Source: Aristolochia californica
Taxonomy: Eukaryota > Streptophyta > Magnoliopsida > Piperales > Aristolochiaceae
NCBI GenBank assembly: GCA_029961685.1
Contig: JARWKL010000010.1
Coordinates: 14,591,931-14,655,930, forward strand
Direction: 5' to 3'
Length of the DNA: 64,000 bases
Shown: piece after piece, positions 1 through 12,800 of the stretch
Layout: each line of letters opens with the position of its first letter
Position numbering within the stretch: position 1 is the stretch's first letter
Program-made: the position numbers and the translations under genes
The notes under the pieces: model-generated
The model's input: only the letters and a program-made list of their open reading frames with translations
What the model was told of the DNA's origin: nothing
The model's database searches: none

Positions 1-3000
1 CACATGGGAATTTAATGTTATTATATTTAAAAGGTTTGGATCCGTAGGTCATTTGCATCTTTAACCTGTTTCAAGCATGTATATCCATTTTATAAAACAT
101 GTGAACAAAAATCTATTTCTTATAAAATTCAGAGTTATTAGGGTTGAACTAGTGGAATTTCCCATACTTGGATAACAAAACTTTTGTGTTCATTTGTGGT
201 GTGTGAGTAATATTTTTTACTTACATTTGTTATTGCTTTAAATTCTTTCCATACATAAACTCTAAAATTTTCATTTTCTTGTGGTCTATTTGCCTTTTAT
301 CTCTTTTTTTGTTTAAGAGATGAAGTAAAGTGAAAACTCAAGTTTTTATTTAAGAAAAAAGTATACATCTAAAATGGAAATGCACAGTCCACAACTTTAG
401 AGAGAGATAATTCCAAAAAGTTTCTATAATTTTTACGGATTGTAAAATCTTTTTAGTTTTTATATATCTGGTTCTGCAATCGTCGGGAGAAGGAGGAGAC
501 GGGGGATTTTTAACTGAGTGTTGACTCCTAATCCATAATTCATTCCTTACAAATTAATAGCCCGTTATGCTTGATAAATCACTTTACAATCATCTATGAT
601 CGTTAGGTCAGTTTTTGTAAATGGCAAAATAATGGCTTGTTTGACTCAGGTCAATATCCCACCGCACGTTCACTGGAGAATTTAATGTTATTCTCTTTAA
701 AAGGTTTGGATCCATAGGACATTTGCATCATTAACATGTTTCAAGCATGCATATCCATTTTTTAAAATAGGTGTAGAAAAATCTTTTCTTACAAAATTCC
801 GAGCTATTAGGGTTGAACTAGTGGAATTTTCCAAACTTGGATAACTAAACTTTTGTGTTCATTTCTGGAGAGTGATTAAATTTTCTTTCCTTACAATTTT
901 TATTGCTTTAAATTATTTCCATACATAAACTCTTAAATTTTCATTTTGTTGTCATCTATTTGCCTTTTATCTCTTTTTTTTGTTTACAAGATGAAGGGAA
1001 AGTGAAAACTCAAGTTTTGATTTAAGAAAAAAGTATACATCTACAATGGAAATGGACAATGCACAAATGTAGACAGAGATGTTTCCAAAACGTTTCTGGA
1101 ATTTTTAGCGATTGTAAGCCTTTTTTAATTTTTATATATCAGGTTCTGCAATCGTCAGGAGAATGGGGAGGTGGGCGATTTTTAACTGAGTGTTGACTCT
1201 CAATCCATAATTCATTCCCCACAAAAAATATAGCCCATTGTGCATGATAATTCACTTTACAATCATCTATGATCATTTGGTAAGCTTTTTGTAAATGGGC
1301 AAAATAATGGCTTGTTTGACTCGGGTAAATATCCCACTGCACGTTCACTTGGGAATTTGATGTTATCCTCCCTACAAGGTTTGGATCGAAAGGTGATTTG
1401 CCACTTTAACATGTTTCAAGCATGCATATGAAATTTTTAAAATATGGGTAGAAAAATCTCTTTCTTATTTAATTCCGAGCTATTAGGATTGAACTAGTGG
1501 AATTTTCCAAACTTGGATAACAAAATTTTTTTGTTCATTTGTGGAGTGTGAATAAATTTTTTTGACTTATATTTTGTATTGCTTTAAATTCTGCCCATTC
1601 ATAAACTCTAAAATTTTCATTTTGTTGTGATCTATTTTCCTTTATTCTCTTTTTTTGTTTACGAGATGAAGGGAAAGTGAAAACTCAAGTTTTGATTTAA
1701 GAAAAAAGTATACATCTGAAATGGAAATGCACAATGCACAAATGTAGAGAGAGATAATTCCATAAAATGTCTGGAATTTTTAGGGATTGTAAACTCATTT
1801 TAGTGTTTATATATCAGGTTCTACAATCGTCGGGAAGAGGGGGAGGCTGGGGGATTTTAATTTAGTGCTGACTCCCAATCCATAAGTCATTCCTTACAAA
1901 AAAAATATAGCCCGTTACGCATGATAAATCACTATACAATCATCTATGATCATTACGTCAACTTTTTGTAAAGGGGCAAAATAATGGCTTGTTTGACTCA
2001 GGTAAATATCCCACTGCACGTTTACTTTGGAATTTAATGTTATTCTCTTTAAAAGATTTGGATACATAGGTCATTTACATCTTTAACATGTTTCAGCACA
2101 CATATCCTGTTTTTATAACATGTGTAGAAAAATCTCTTTCTGATAAAATTCCGAGCTATTAGGGTGGAACTAGTGGAATTTCCCAAACTTGGATAACAAA
2201 AATTTTGTGTTCATTTGTGGTGTGTGAATAAATTTTATTTATTTACATTTTTAATTACTTTAAATTCTTTCCATACATAAACTCTAAAATTTTCATTTTA
2301 TTGTGATCTATTTGCCTTTTATCTCTTTTTTTGTTTACGAGATGAAGAGAAAGTGAAAAATCAAGTTTTTATTTAAATAAAAAGTATACATCTAAAATGG
2401 AAATGCACAATGCACAAATTTAGAGAGTGATAATTTCAAAAAATGTCTAGAATTTTTAGGGATTCTAAACTCTTTTATATTTTTATATATCAGGTTCTGC
2501 AATCATCGGGAAAAGGGGGAGGCGGGGGATTTTTACCTGAGTATTCACTCCCAATCCATAAGTCATACCTTACTAAAATATAGCCCGTTACACGTGATAA
2601 ATCACTTTACAATCATCTACGATCGTTAGGTCAGCTTTTTGTAAATGGGCAAAATAATGGCTTGTTTGACTAGGGTAAATATCCCACCGCACGTTCACTT
2701 GGGAATTTAATGTTATTCTCTTTAAAAGGATTTGATCCATAGGTCATTTGCATCTTTAACATGTCTCAAGCATGCATATCCATTTTTAAAACATGTGTAG
2801 AAAAATTTCTTTCTTATAAAATTTCGAGCTATTAGGGTTGAACTAGTGGAATTTTCCAAACTGGAATAACAAAACTTTCGTGTTCATTTGTGGTGTGTGA
2901 ATAAATTTTATTTAATTATATTTTTTATTTATTTAAATTCTTTCCTTACATAAACTCTAAAATTTTCATTTTGTTGCAATCTATTGGACTTTTATCTCTT

Positions 3001-3770
3001 TTTTTCTTTACGAGATGTAGGAAAGGTGAAAACTCAAGTTTTGATTTAAGAAAAAATTATGCATCTACAAAGGAAATGCACAATTCACAAATGTAGACAG
3101 AGATGTTTCCAAAAAGTTTCGAGAATTTTGAACGATTGTAAACCTTTTTTAGTCTTTATATATCAGGTTCTGCAATCGTCGGGAAAAGGTGGAGACGGGG
3201 GATTTTTAACTGAGTGATGAATCTTAATCCATCAATCATTCCTTAAAAAAATATACTCAGTTACGCATGATAAATAACTTTACAATCATCTTTGATCGTT
3301 AGGTTAGCTTTTTGTAAATGGGCAAAATAATGGCTTGTTTGGCTCAGGAAAATATCCCCCCCACAAGTTCACTTGGGAATTTAATGATATTCTCTTTAAA
3401 TGTTTTGGATCCTTAGGTCATTTGCATCTTTAACTTGTTTCAGGCATGCGTATCAATTTTTTATAACATGTGTTGAAAAATCACTTTCTTATAAAATTCC
3501 CAGCTATTAGGGTTGCACTAGTGGAATATCCCATACTTGGATAACAAAACTTTTGTGTTCATTTGTGGTGTGTGAATAAATTTTCTTTACTTACATATGA
3601 TATTGTTTTAAATTCTTTCCATACATAAACTCTAAAATTTTCATTTTGTTGTTATCTATTTGCCTTTTATCTCTTTTTTGTTGTACGAGATGAAGGGAAA
3701 GTGAAAACTCAAGTTTTGATTTAAGAAAAAATTATACATCTAAAATGGTAATGCACAATGCACAAATGTA

Positions 3771-3808
3771 GAGGTTCTGCAATCGTCAGGAAAAGGGGGA
3801 GGCGGGTG
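3771..3808 (+). repeat. Misplaced copy of the G-rich satellite motif
   Basis: A short piece starting GGTTCTGCAATCGTCAGG and running through the G-rich block sits between CACAAATGTAGA and GATAATTCC, about 100 bp upstream of the normal G-rich position, which is also present near 3870-3905. It looks like a short out-of-place copy or conversion patch. Confidence 0.8.
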
Positions 3809-6800
3809 ATAATTCCTAAAAGTGTCTATTATTTTTAGGGATTGTAAACTCATTTTAGTTTTTATATATCAGATTCTACAATCGTAGGGGAAAAGGGGAG
3901 GTGGGATTTTTAAATGAGTGTTGAGTCCCAATCCCAAAGTCATTCCTTACTACAATATAGCCCGTTATGCATGATAAATCAATTTAAAATCATCTATGAT
4001 CGTTAGGACAACTTTTTGTAAATGGGCAAAATAATGGCTTGTTTGAGTTGGTCAAATATCCCACCGCACGATCACTCTGGAATTTTATGTTATTCCCCTT
4101 AAAAGGTTTGGATCCATAGGTCATTTAATTTTTATCATCTTTCAAGCATGCATACCCATTTTTTAAAACATGTATAGAAAAATCTCTTTTTTACAAAATT
4201 CCAAGCTATTAGGGCTGAACTAGTGGAATTTTCCAAACACTGATAACAAAACTTTTGTGTTCATTTGTGGTGTGTGAATAAATTTTTTTTACTTACATTT
4301 GTTATTGCTTTAAATTCTTTCCATACATAAACTCTAAAATTTTCATTTTGTTGTGCTCTATTTGCCTTTTATCTCTTTTTTTGTTTATGAGTTGTGGGAA
4401 AAATGAAAACTCATGTTTTGATTTAAGAAAAAAGTATATATCTAAAATGGAAATTGCAGAATGCACAAAATTAGAGAGAGATAACTACAAAAAGTGTCTA
4501 TAAATTTTAGGGATTGCAAACTCTTTTTAGTTTTTATTTATCAGGTTCTACAATCGTCGAGAACAGGGGGAGGCAGGGGATTTTTAACTGAGTGTTGACT
4601 ACCAATCCACAAGTCATTCCTTACAAAAATATAGCCCGTTACACATGATAAATCACATTACAATCATCTATGATAGTTAGGTAAGCTTTTAGCAAAGTGG
4701 CAAAATAATGGCTTGTTTGACTCGGGTAAATATCCCACAGCACGTTCAATTGGGAATTTAATGATATTCACTTTAAAAGGTTTGGATCCATAGGATATTT
4801 GCATCTTTAGCATGTTTCTAGCATGCATATTCATTTTTTAAAACATGTGTAGAAAAATCTCTTTCTTAAAAAATTACGAGCTATTAGGGTTGGACTAGTG
4901 GAATTTCCCAAACTTGGATAACAAAACTTTTGGGTTCATTTTTGTCGTGTGAAAAAATTTTCATTAATTAAATTTGTTATTGCTTTAAATTCTTTCCATA
5001 CATAAACTCTAAATTTTTTAATTTATTGTGATTATTGGCCTTTTATCTCTTTTTTGTTTATGAGATAAAGGGAAAGTGAAAACTCTAGTTTTCAATTAAG
5101 AAAAAAGTATACATCTAAAATGTAAATTCACAATGCACAAATGTAGAGAGAGATAATTAAGAAAACTTTCTGTAAGTTTTAGGGATTGTTAACTCTTTTT
5201 AATTTTTATATATCAAGTTCTGCAATCACCGGGAAATGGGGGAGGCGGGGCATTTTTAACTGAGTGTTGACTCCCAATCCATAAGTCATTCCTTACAAAA
5301 ATATAGCTCGTTACGCATGATAAATCCTTTAACAATCATCTATGATCAATAGGTCATCTTTTTTTAAATGGGCAAAATAATGGCTTGTTTGAGTCGAGTA
5401 AATACCCCATCACACGTTCAGTTGGGAATTTAATGTTATTCTCTTTAAAAGGTTTGGATCCATAGGTCATTTGTATCTTTAACATGTTTCAAGCATGCAT
5501 ATCCATTTTTTAAAACGTGCGTAGAAAAAGCTATTTCTCATAAAATTCTGAGCTAATAGGGTTGAACTAGTAGAATTTCCCAAACTTGGATAACAAAACT
5601 TTTGCGTTCATTTGTGGGGTGTGAATAAATTTTCTTTACTTATATTTCTTATTGCTTTAAATCCTTTCCATACATAAACTCTAAAATTTTCATTTTGTTA
5701 TGATCTATTTGCCTTTTATCTCTTTTTTTTGTTTACGAGAAGAAGGGAAAGTGAAAACTCAAGTTTTGATTTAAGAAAAAAGTATACATATAAATTGGAA
5801 ATGCACAATGAAAAAATGTAGCGCGAGATAATTCCAAAAAGTGTCTGTAATTTTTAGGGATTGTACACTCTTTTTAGTTTTTATATATCAGGTTCTGCAA
5901 TCGTCGGGAAAAGGGGGAGGCGGGGGATTTTTAATTGAGTGTTGACTCCCAATCCATAAGTCATTCATTACAAAAATATAGCCTGTTACTCATGATAAAT
6001 CACTTTACAAGCATCTAGGATCGTTAGGTCAGCTTTTTGTAAATGGGCAAAAAAATGGCTTGTTTGACTCGGGCAAATATCCCACAGCACGTTCACTTGA
6101 GAAATTAATGTTGTTCTCTTTAAAAGGTTTGGATCCATGGGTCATTTGCATCTTTAACATGTTTCAAGCATGCATAACCCTTTTTTAAAACAAGTGTAGA
6201 AAAATCTTTTTCTTATAAAATTCCGAGCTATCAGGGTTGAATTAGTGGAATTTCCCAAACTTCGATAATAAAAATTTTATGTTCATTTTTGGTGTGTGAA
6301 TAATTTTTCTTTACTTAAATTTGTTATTGTTTTAAATTCTTTCCATACATAAACTCTAAAATTTTCATTTTGTTGTGATCTATTAGCCTTTTATCTCTTT
6401 TTTTTTTATTACGAGATGAAGGGAAAGTGAAAAACCAAGTGTTGATTTAAGAAAAAAGTAAACATCTAAAATGGAAATGCACAATGCACAAATGTAGAGA
6501 GAGATAATTCCAAAAAGTGTCTGTAAGTTTTAGGGATTTTAAACTCTTTTTAGTTTTTAAATATCTTGTTGTGCAATCATCGGGAAAAGGGGGAGGCGGA
6601 AGATTTTTAACTGAGTGTTGACTCCCTATCCATAAGTCATTTCTTACAAAAATGTAGCAAGTTACGCAGGACAATTCACTTTACAATCTTCTATGATCGT
6701 TAGGTCAGCTTTTCTTAAATGGGAAAAAATGGCTTTTTTTACTCTGGTAAATATCCCACCGCACGGTTACTTAGAAATTTAATGTTAATCTCTAGAAAAG

Positions 6801-9800
6801 GTTTGGATCCGTAGGTAATTTGCATCTTTAACAGGTTTCAGGTATGCATATCCATTTTTTAAAACTTGTGTAGAAAAATCTCTCTCTTATAAAATTCCGA
6901 GCTGTTGGGGTTGAACTAGTGGAATTTTCCAAACTTGGATAACAAAACTTTTGAGTTCTGTAGTGTGTGAATAAATTTTCTTTACTTACATTTGTTATTG
7001 CTTTAAATTCTTTCGATACATAAACTCTAAAATTTTCATTTTGTTGTGATCTATTTGCCTCTTAACTCTTTTTTGGTTTACGAGATGAAGGGAAAGTGAA
7101 AACTCAAGTTTTTATTTAATAAAAAAGTATACATTTAAAATGGAAATGCACAATGCACAAATTTAGAGAGAGATAATTCCAAAAAGCATCTATAATTTTT
7201 AGGGATTGTAAACTATTTTTAGTTTTTAAAAATCTGGTTCTACAATCGTCGGGAAATGGGGGAGACGGGGAATTTTTAACTGAGTGTTGACTTCAAATCC
7301 ATAAGTTATTCCTTACAATAATATAGCCCCATATGCATGATAAATCTCTTTACAATCATCTATGATCGTTAGGTCAGCTTTTTTTAAATGGGCAAAATAA
7401 TGGCTTGTTTGACTCAGGTAAAATCCCACCGCACGTTCACTTGGGAATTTAATGTTATTCACTTTAAAATGTTTGAATCCATAAGTCATTTGCATCTTTA
7501 ACTTGTTTCAAGCATGCATATCCATTTTTTAAAACATGCAAAGAAAAATCTCTTTCTTATTAAATTCGAGCTATTAGGGTCGAACTAGTGGAATTTCCCT
7601 AACTTGGATAACAAAAATTTTGAGTTCATTTGTGGTATGTGAATAAATTTTCTTTACTTACATTTGTTATTTCTTTAAATTCCTTCCATACATAAACTCT
7701 AAAATTTTCATTTTGTTGTGATCAATTTGCCCTTTATCTCTTTTTTTGTTTACGAGATGAAGGGAATGTGAAAACTCAAGTTTTGATTTAATAAAAATGT
7801 ATACATCTAAAATGGAAATGCACAATGCTCAAATGTAGCGAGAGATAATTCAATAAAGTGTCTGTAATTTTTAGGGATTGTAAACTCTTTTTAATTTTTA
7901 TAAATCTGGTTCTGCAATCGTCGGGAAAAAGGGGGAGGCTGGGGATTTTTAACTGAGCGTTGACTCCCAACCCATAAGTTATTCCTTACAAAAATATAGC
8001 CCGTTACGCAAGATAAATCACTTTACTAGCATCTATGATCGTTACGTCATCTTTTTGTAAATGGGCAAAATAAGGGCTTACTTGACTCGGATAAATATCC
8101 CACCGCACGTTCACTTGGGAATTTAATGTTATTCTCTTTAAAAGGTTTGGATCCATAGGGAATTTGCATATTTAACATGTTTCAAGCAAGCATATCCATT
8201 TTTTAAAACATGTGTTGAAAAATCACTTTCTTAAAAAATTCCAAGCTATAAGGGTTGAACTAGTAGAATTTCTCAAACTTGGATAACAAACCATTTGTGT
8301 TCATTAGTCGTGTGTGAAAAACTATTCTTTACGTACATTTGCGATTGCTTTAAATTATTTGCATATATAAACTCTAAAATTTTTATTTTGTTGTGTTCTT
8401 TTTACCTTTTATCTCTTTTTTTGCTTACGAGATGAAGGGAAAGTGAAAACTCTATTTTTGATTTAAGAAAAAAGTGTAGATCTAAAATGGAAATGCATAA
8501 TGCAGAAATGTACAGAGAGATAATTTAAAAAAGTGACAGTAATATTTAGGGATTGTAAACTCTTTTCAGTTTTTATACATCAGGTTCAACAATCGTCGGG
8601 AAAAAGGGGAAGGTAGGGGATTTTAAACTGAGTATTGACTCCTAATCCATAAGTCATTCCTTACTAAATTATAGCCAGTTACGCATGATAAATCACTTTA
8701 CAATCATCTCTGATCATTAGGTCAGCCTTTTGTAAATGGGCAAAATAATGTCTTGTTTGACTAGGGTAAATATCTTACCACACATTCACCTGGGAATTTA
8801 ATGTTATTCTCTTTAAAAGGTTTGGATCCATAGTTCATTTGAATCTTTAACATGTTTCATGCATGCATATCTATTTTAAAACATGCGTAAAAAAATCTCT
8901 CTTAAAAAATTCTGAGCTATTAGGCTTGAACCATTGGAATTTCCCAAACTTCGATAACAAACCTTTTGTGTTCATTTGTGGTGTGTGAAAAAATATTCTT
9001 TACTTACATTTGTTATTGCTTTAAATTCTTTCCATACATAAACTCTAAAATTTTCATTTTGTTTTGATTTCTTTGCCTTTTATATCTATTTTTGTTTACG
9101 AGATGAAGGGAAAGTGAAAACTCAAGGTTTGATTTAAGAAAAAATTATACATCTAAATTTAAAATATACAATGCACAAATGTAGAGAGAGATAATTCCAA
9201 AAAGTGTCTGTAATTTTTAGGGATTGTAAACTCTTTTTAGTTTTTGTATATCAAGTTCTCCAAGCATCTGGAAAAGGGGAGGCTGGGGATTTTTTACTGA
9301 GTGTTGACATCCAATCCATAAGTCATTCCTTACAACAATATAGCCTGTAACACATGATAAATCACTTTACAATCATCTATGATTGTTAGGTCAGCTTTTT
9401 TTTATAAGGGCAAAAAAATGGCTTGTTTGACTCGGGTAAATATCCCACCGCACGTTCACTAGGGAATTTAATGTTATTCTCTATCAAAGGTTTGGATTCA
9501 TAGGTCATTTGCATCTTTAACATGTTTCAAGCATGCATATCCATTTTTTAAAACGTGTGTAGAAAAGTCTCTTTCTTTTAAAATTCCGAGCTATCATGGT
9601 TGAACTAGTGGAATTTCTCAAACTTGGATAACAAAACTTTTGTGTTCATTTGGGGTATGTGAATAAATTTTCTTTACTTACATTTGTTATTGCTTTAAAT
9701 TCCTCCCTTACATAAACTCTAAAATTTTAATTTTGTTGTGATTTATTTGCCTTTTATATCTTTTTTTTATTACGAGATGAAGGGAAAATGAAAACTCATG

Positions 9801-12800
9801 TTTTTCTTTAAGAAAAATGTATACAACTAAAATGGAAATGCACAATGCACAAATGTAGAGAGAGAAAATTCCAAAAAGTGTCGGTAATTTTTAGGGATTG
9901 TCAAATTCTTTTTAGTTTTTATATATCAGGTTCTGCAATCGTTGGGAAAATGGGGAGGTGGGGGATTTTTAACTGAGTGTAGACTCCCTATCCATAAGTC
10001 ATTCCTTACAAAAATATAGCCCATTACACATGAGAAATCACTTTAAAATAATCTATGATCGTTAGTTCAACTTTTTTTAATGGGCAAAATAATGGCTTGT
10101 TTGACTCGGGTAAATATCCCACCGCACGTTCACTTGGGAAATTAATGTTATTCTCTTTAAAAGGTTTGGATCCATAGGTCATTGGCATCTTTAACATGTT
10201 TCAAGGATGCATATCCATTTTTTAAAACATGTGTAGAAAAATCTCTTTCTTATAAAATTCTGAGCTATTATGGTTGAACTAGTGAAATTTCCCAAACTTG
10301 GATAACAAAAATTTTGTGTTCATTTGTGTTGAATGAATAAATTTTCTTTACGTACATTTGTAATTGCATTAAATTCTTTCCATACATAAACTCTAAAATT
10401 TTCATTTTGTTGTGATCTATTTGCCTTTTATCTCTTTTTTTGTTTATGAGATGAAGGGAAAGTGAAAAATCAAGTTTTAATTTAAGAAAAATGTATTCAT
10501 CTAGAACGTAAATGAATAATGCACAAATGTAGAGAGAGATAATTCCGAAAAGTTTTTGTAATTTTTAGGGATTGTAAACTCTTTTTAGTTTTTATATATC
10601 AGGTTTTGCAATCGTCGAGAAAAGGGGGAGGTGGGGGATTTTTAACTGAGTGTTGACTCCCATTCCATTAGTCATTCCTTACAAAAACGTAGCCTGTTAC
10701 GCATGATAAATCACTTTACAATCATCTATGATCGCCAGGTCAGCTTTATGTAAATGGGCAGCAAAATGGCTTGTTTGACTCGGGTAAATATCCCACCACA
10801 CTTTCACTTGGGAATTTAAAGTTATTCTCTTTAAAAGGTTTGGATCCATAGGTCATTTGCTTCTTTAACATGTTTCAAGCACGCATATCTATTTTTTTAA
10901 AGAATGTGTAGAAACATCTCTTTCTTTTAGAATTCCGAGCTATTAGGGTTGAACTAATAGAATTTCTGAGACATTGATATCAAAAGTTTTGTGTTCATTT
11001 TTGGGGTGTGAATAAATTTTCTTTACTTAAATTTGTTATTGCGTTAAACTCATTCCATACATAAACTCTAAAATTTTGATTTTCTTGTGATATATTTGAA
11101 TTTTATCTCTTTTTTTGTTTTCCGAAATGAAGGGAAAGTGAAAAATCTAGTTTTGATTTAATAAAAAAGTATTGATCTAAAATGGAAATGCACAATGCAC
11201 AAATGAAAAGAGAGGTAATTCAAATAAGTGCCTATAATTTTTAGGGATTGTAAACTCTTTTTAATTTTTATATATTAGGTTCTGCAATCGTCGATAAAAG
11301 GGGGCGGTGGGGGATTTTTAACTAAGTGTTGACTCCCTGTCCCCGTTATGAATGATAAATCACTTTACAATCATCTATGATCCTTAAGTCAGCTTTTCTT
11401 AAAAGGGAAAAATAATGGCTTGTTTGACTCGGGTAAATATCCCACCGCACGTTCACTTGGGAATTTAAAGTTATTCTCTTTAAAAGGTTTGGATCCATAG
11501 GTCATTTGCATCTTTAACAGGTTTCATGCATACATACACCTTTTTTAAAACATGTGTAGAAAAATCCCTTTCTTAAAATTCTGAGCTATTAGAGTTGAAC
11601 TAGTGGAATTTCCCAAACTTGGATAACAAAACTTTTATGTTCATTTGTTGTGTGTGAATAAATTTTCTTTACTTAAATTTGTTAGTGCTTTAAATTCTTT
11701 CCATACATAAACTCTAAAATTTTAATTTTGGTGTGATCTATTTACCTTTTATCTCTTTTTTTTATTACAAGATGAAGGGAAAGTGAAAAGTCATGTTTTG
11801 ATTTGAGAAAAAAGTAAACATCTAAAATGGAAATGCACAATGCACAAATGTAGAGACAAATAATTCCAAAAAGTGTCTACAATTTTTTGGGATTGTAAAT
11901 TCTTTTCAGTTTTTATATATCAGGTTCTGCAATCGTTGGCAAAAGGGGAGGCGGGGGATTTTTAATTGAGTGTTGACTCTCTGTCCATAAGTCATTCCTT
12001 ACAAAAATATAGCCCGTTACGAATGATAAATCACTTACCAATCATCTATGATCATTAGGTCAGTTTTGCTTCATTGGGAAAAATAATGGCTTGTTTGACT
12101 CGGGTAAATATCCCACCGCTCGTTCACTTGGGAATTTAAAGTTATTCTCTTTAAAAGGTTTGGAACCATAGGTCATTTGCATCTTTAACATGTTTCAAGC
12201 ACGCATATCCATTTTTTAAAACATGCATAGAAATATCTCTTTCTAATAAAATTTCGAGCTATTGGGGTTGTAGTAGTGGTATTTCTAAAACTTGGATAAC
12301 AAAACTTTTGAATTCATTAGTGGTGTGTGAATAAATTTTCTTTACTAACATTTGTTATTGCTTCAAATTCTTTCCATACATAAACTCTAAAATTTTCAAT
12401 TTTTTGTGATTTATTTGCCGTTTATCTCTTTTTTTGTTTACGAGAAGAAGGGAAAGTGAAAACTCTAGTTTTGATTTAAGAAAAAAGTATACATCTAAAA
12501 ATGAAATGCACAATGGACTAATGTAGAGAGAGATAATTCAAAAAAGTGTCTCTAATTTTTAGGGATTGTAAATTCTTTGGAGTTTTTAAATATCTGGTTC
12601 AGCAATCATCGGGAAATGGGGGAGGCGGGGGATTTTTAACTGAGTGTAGAATCCAAATCCATAAGTCAATCCTTACAAAAATATTGCCCGTTACGCATTA
12701 TAAATCACTTTACAATTATCCATGATTGTTAGGTCAGCATTTTTTAAAAACCAAAATAATGGCTTGTTTGATTCAGGTAAACAGCCCACCACACGTTCAC

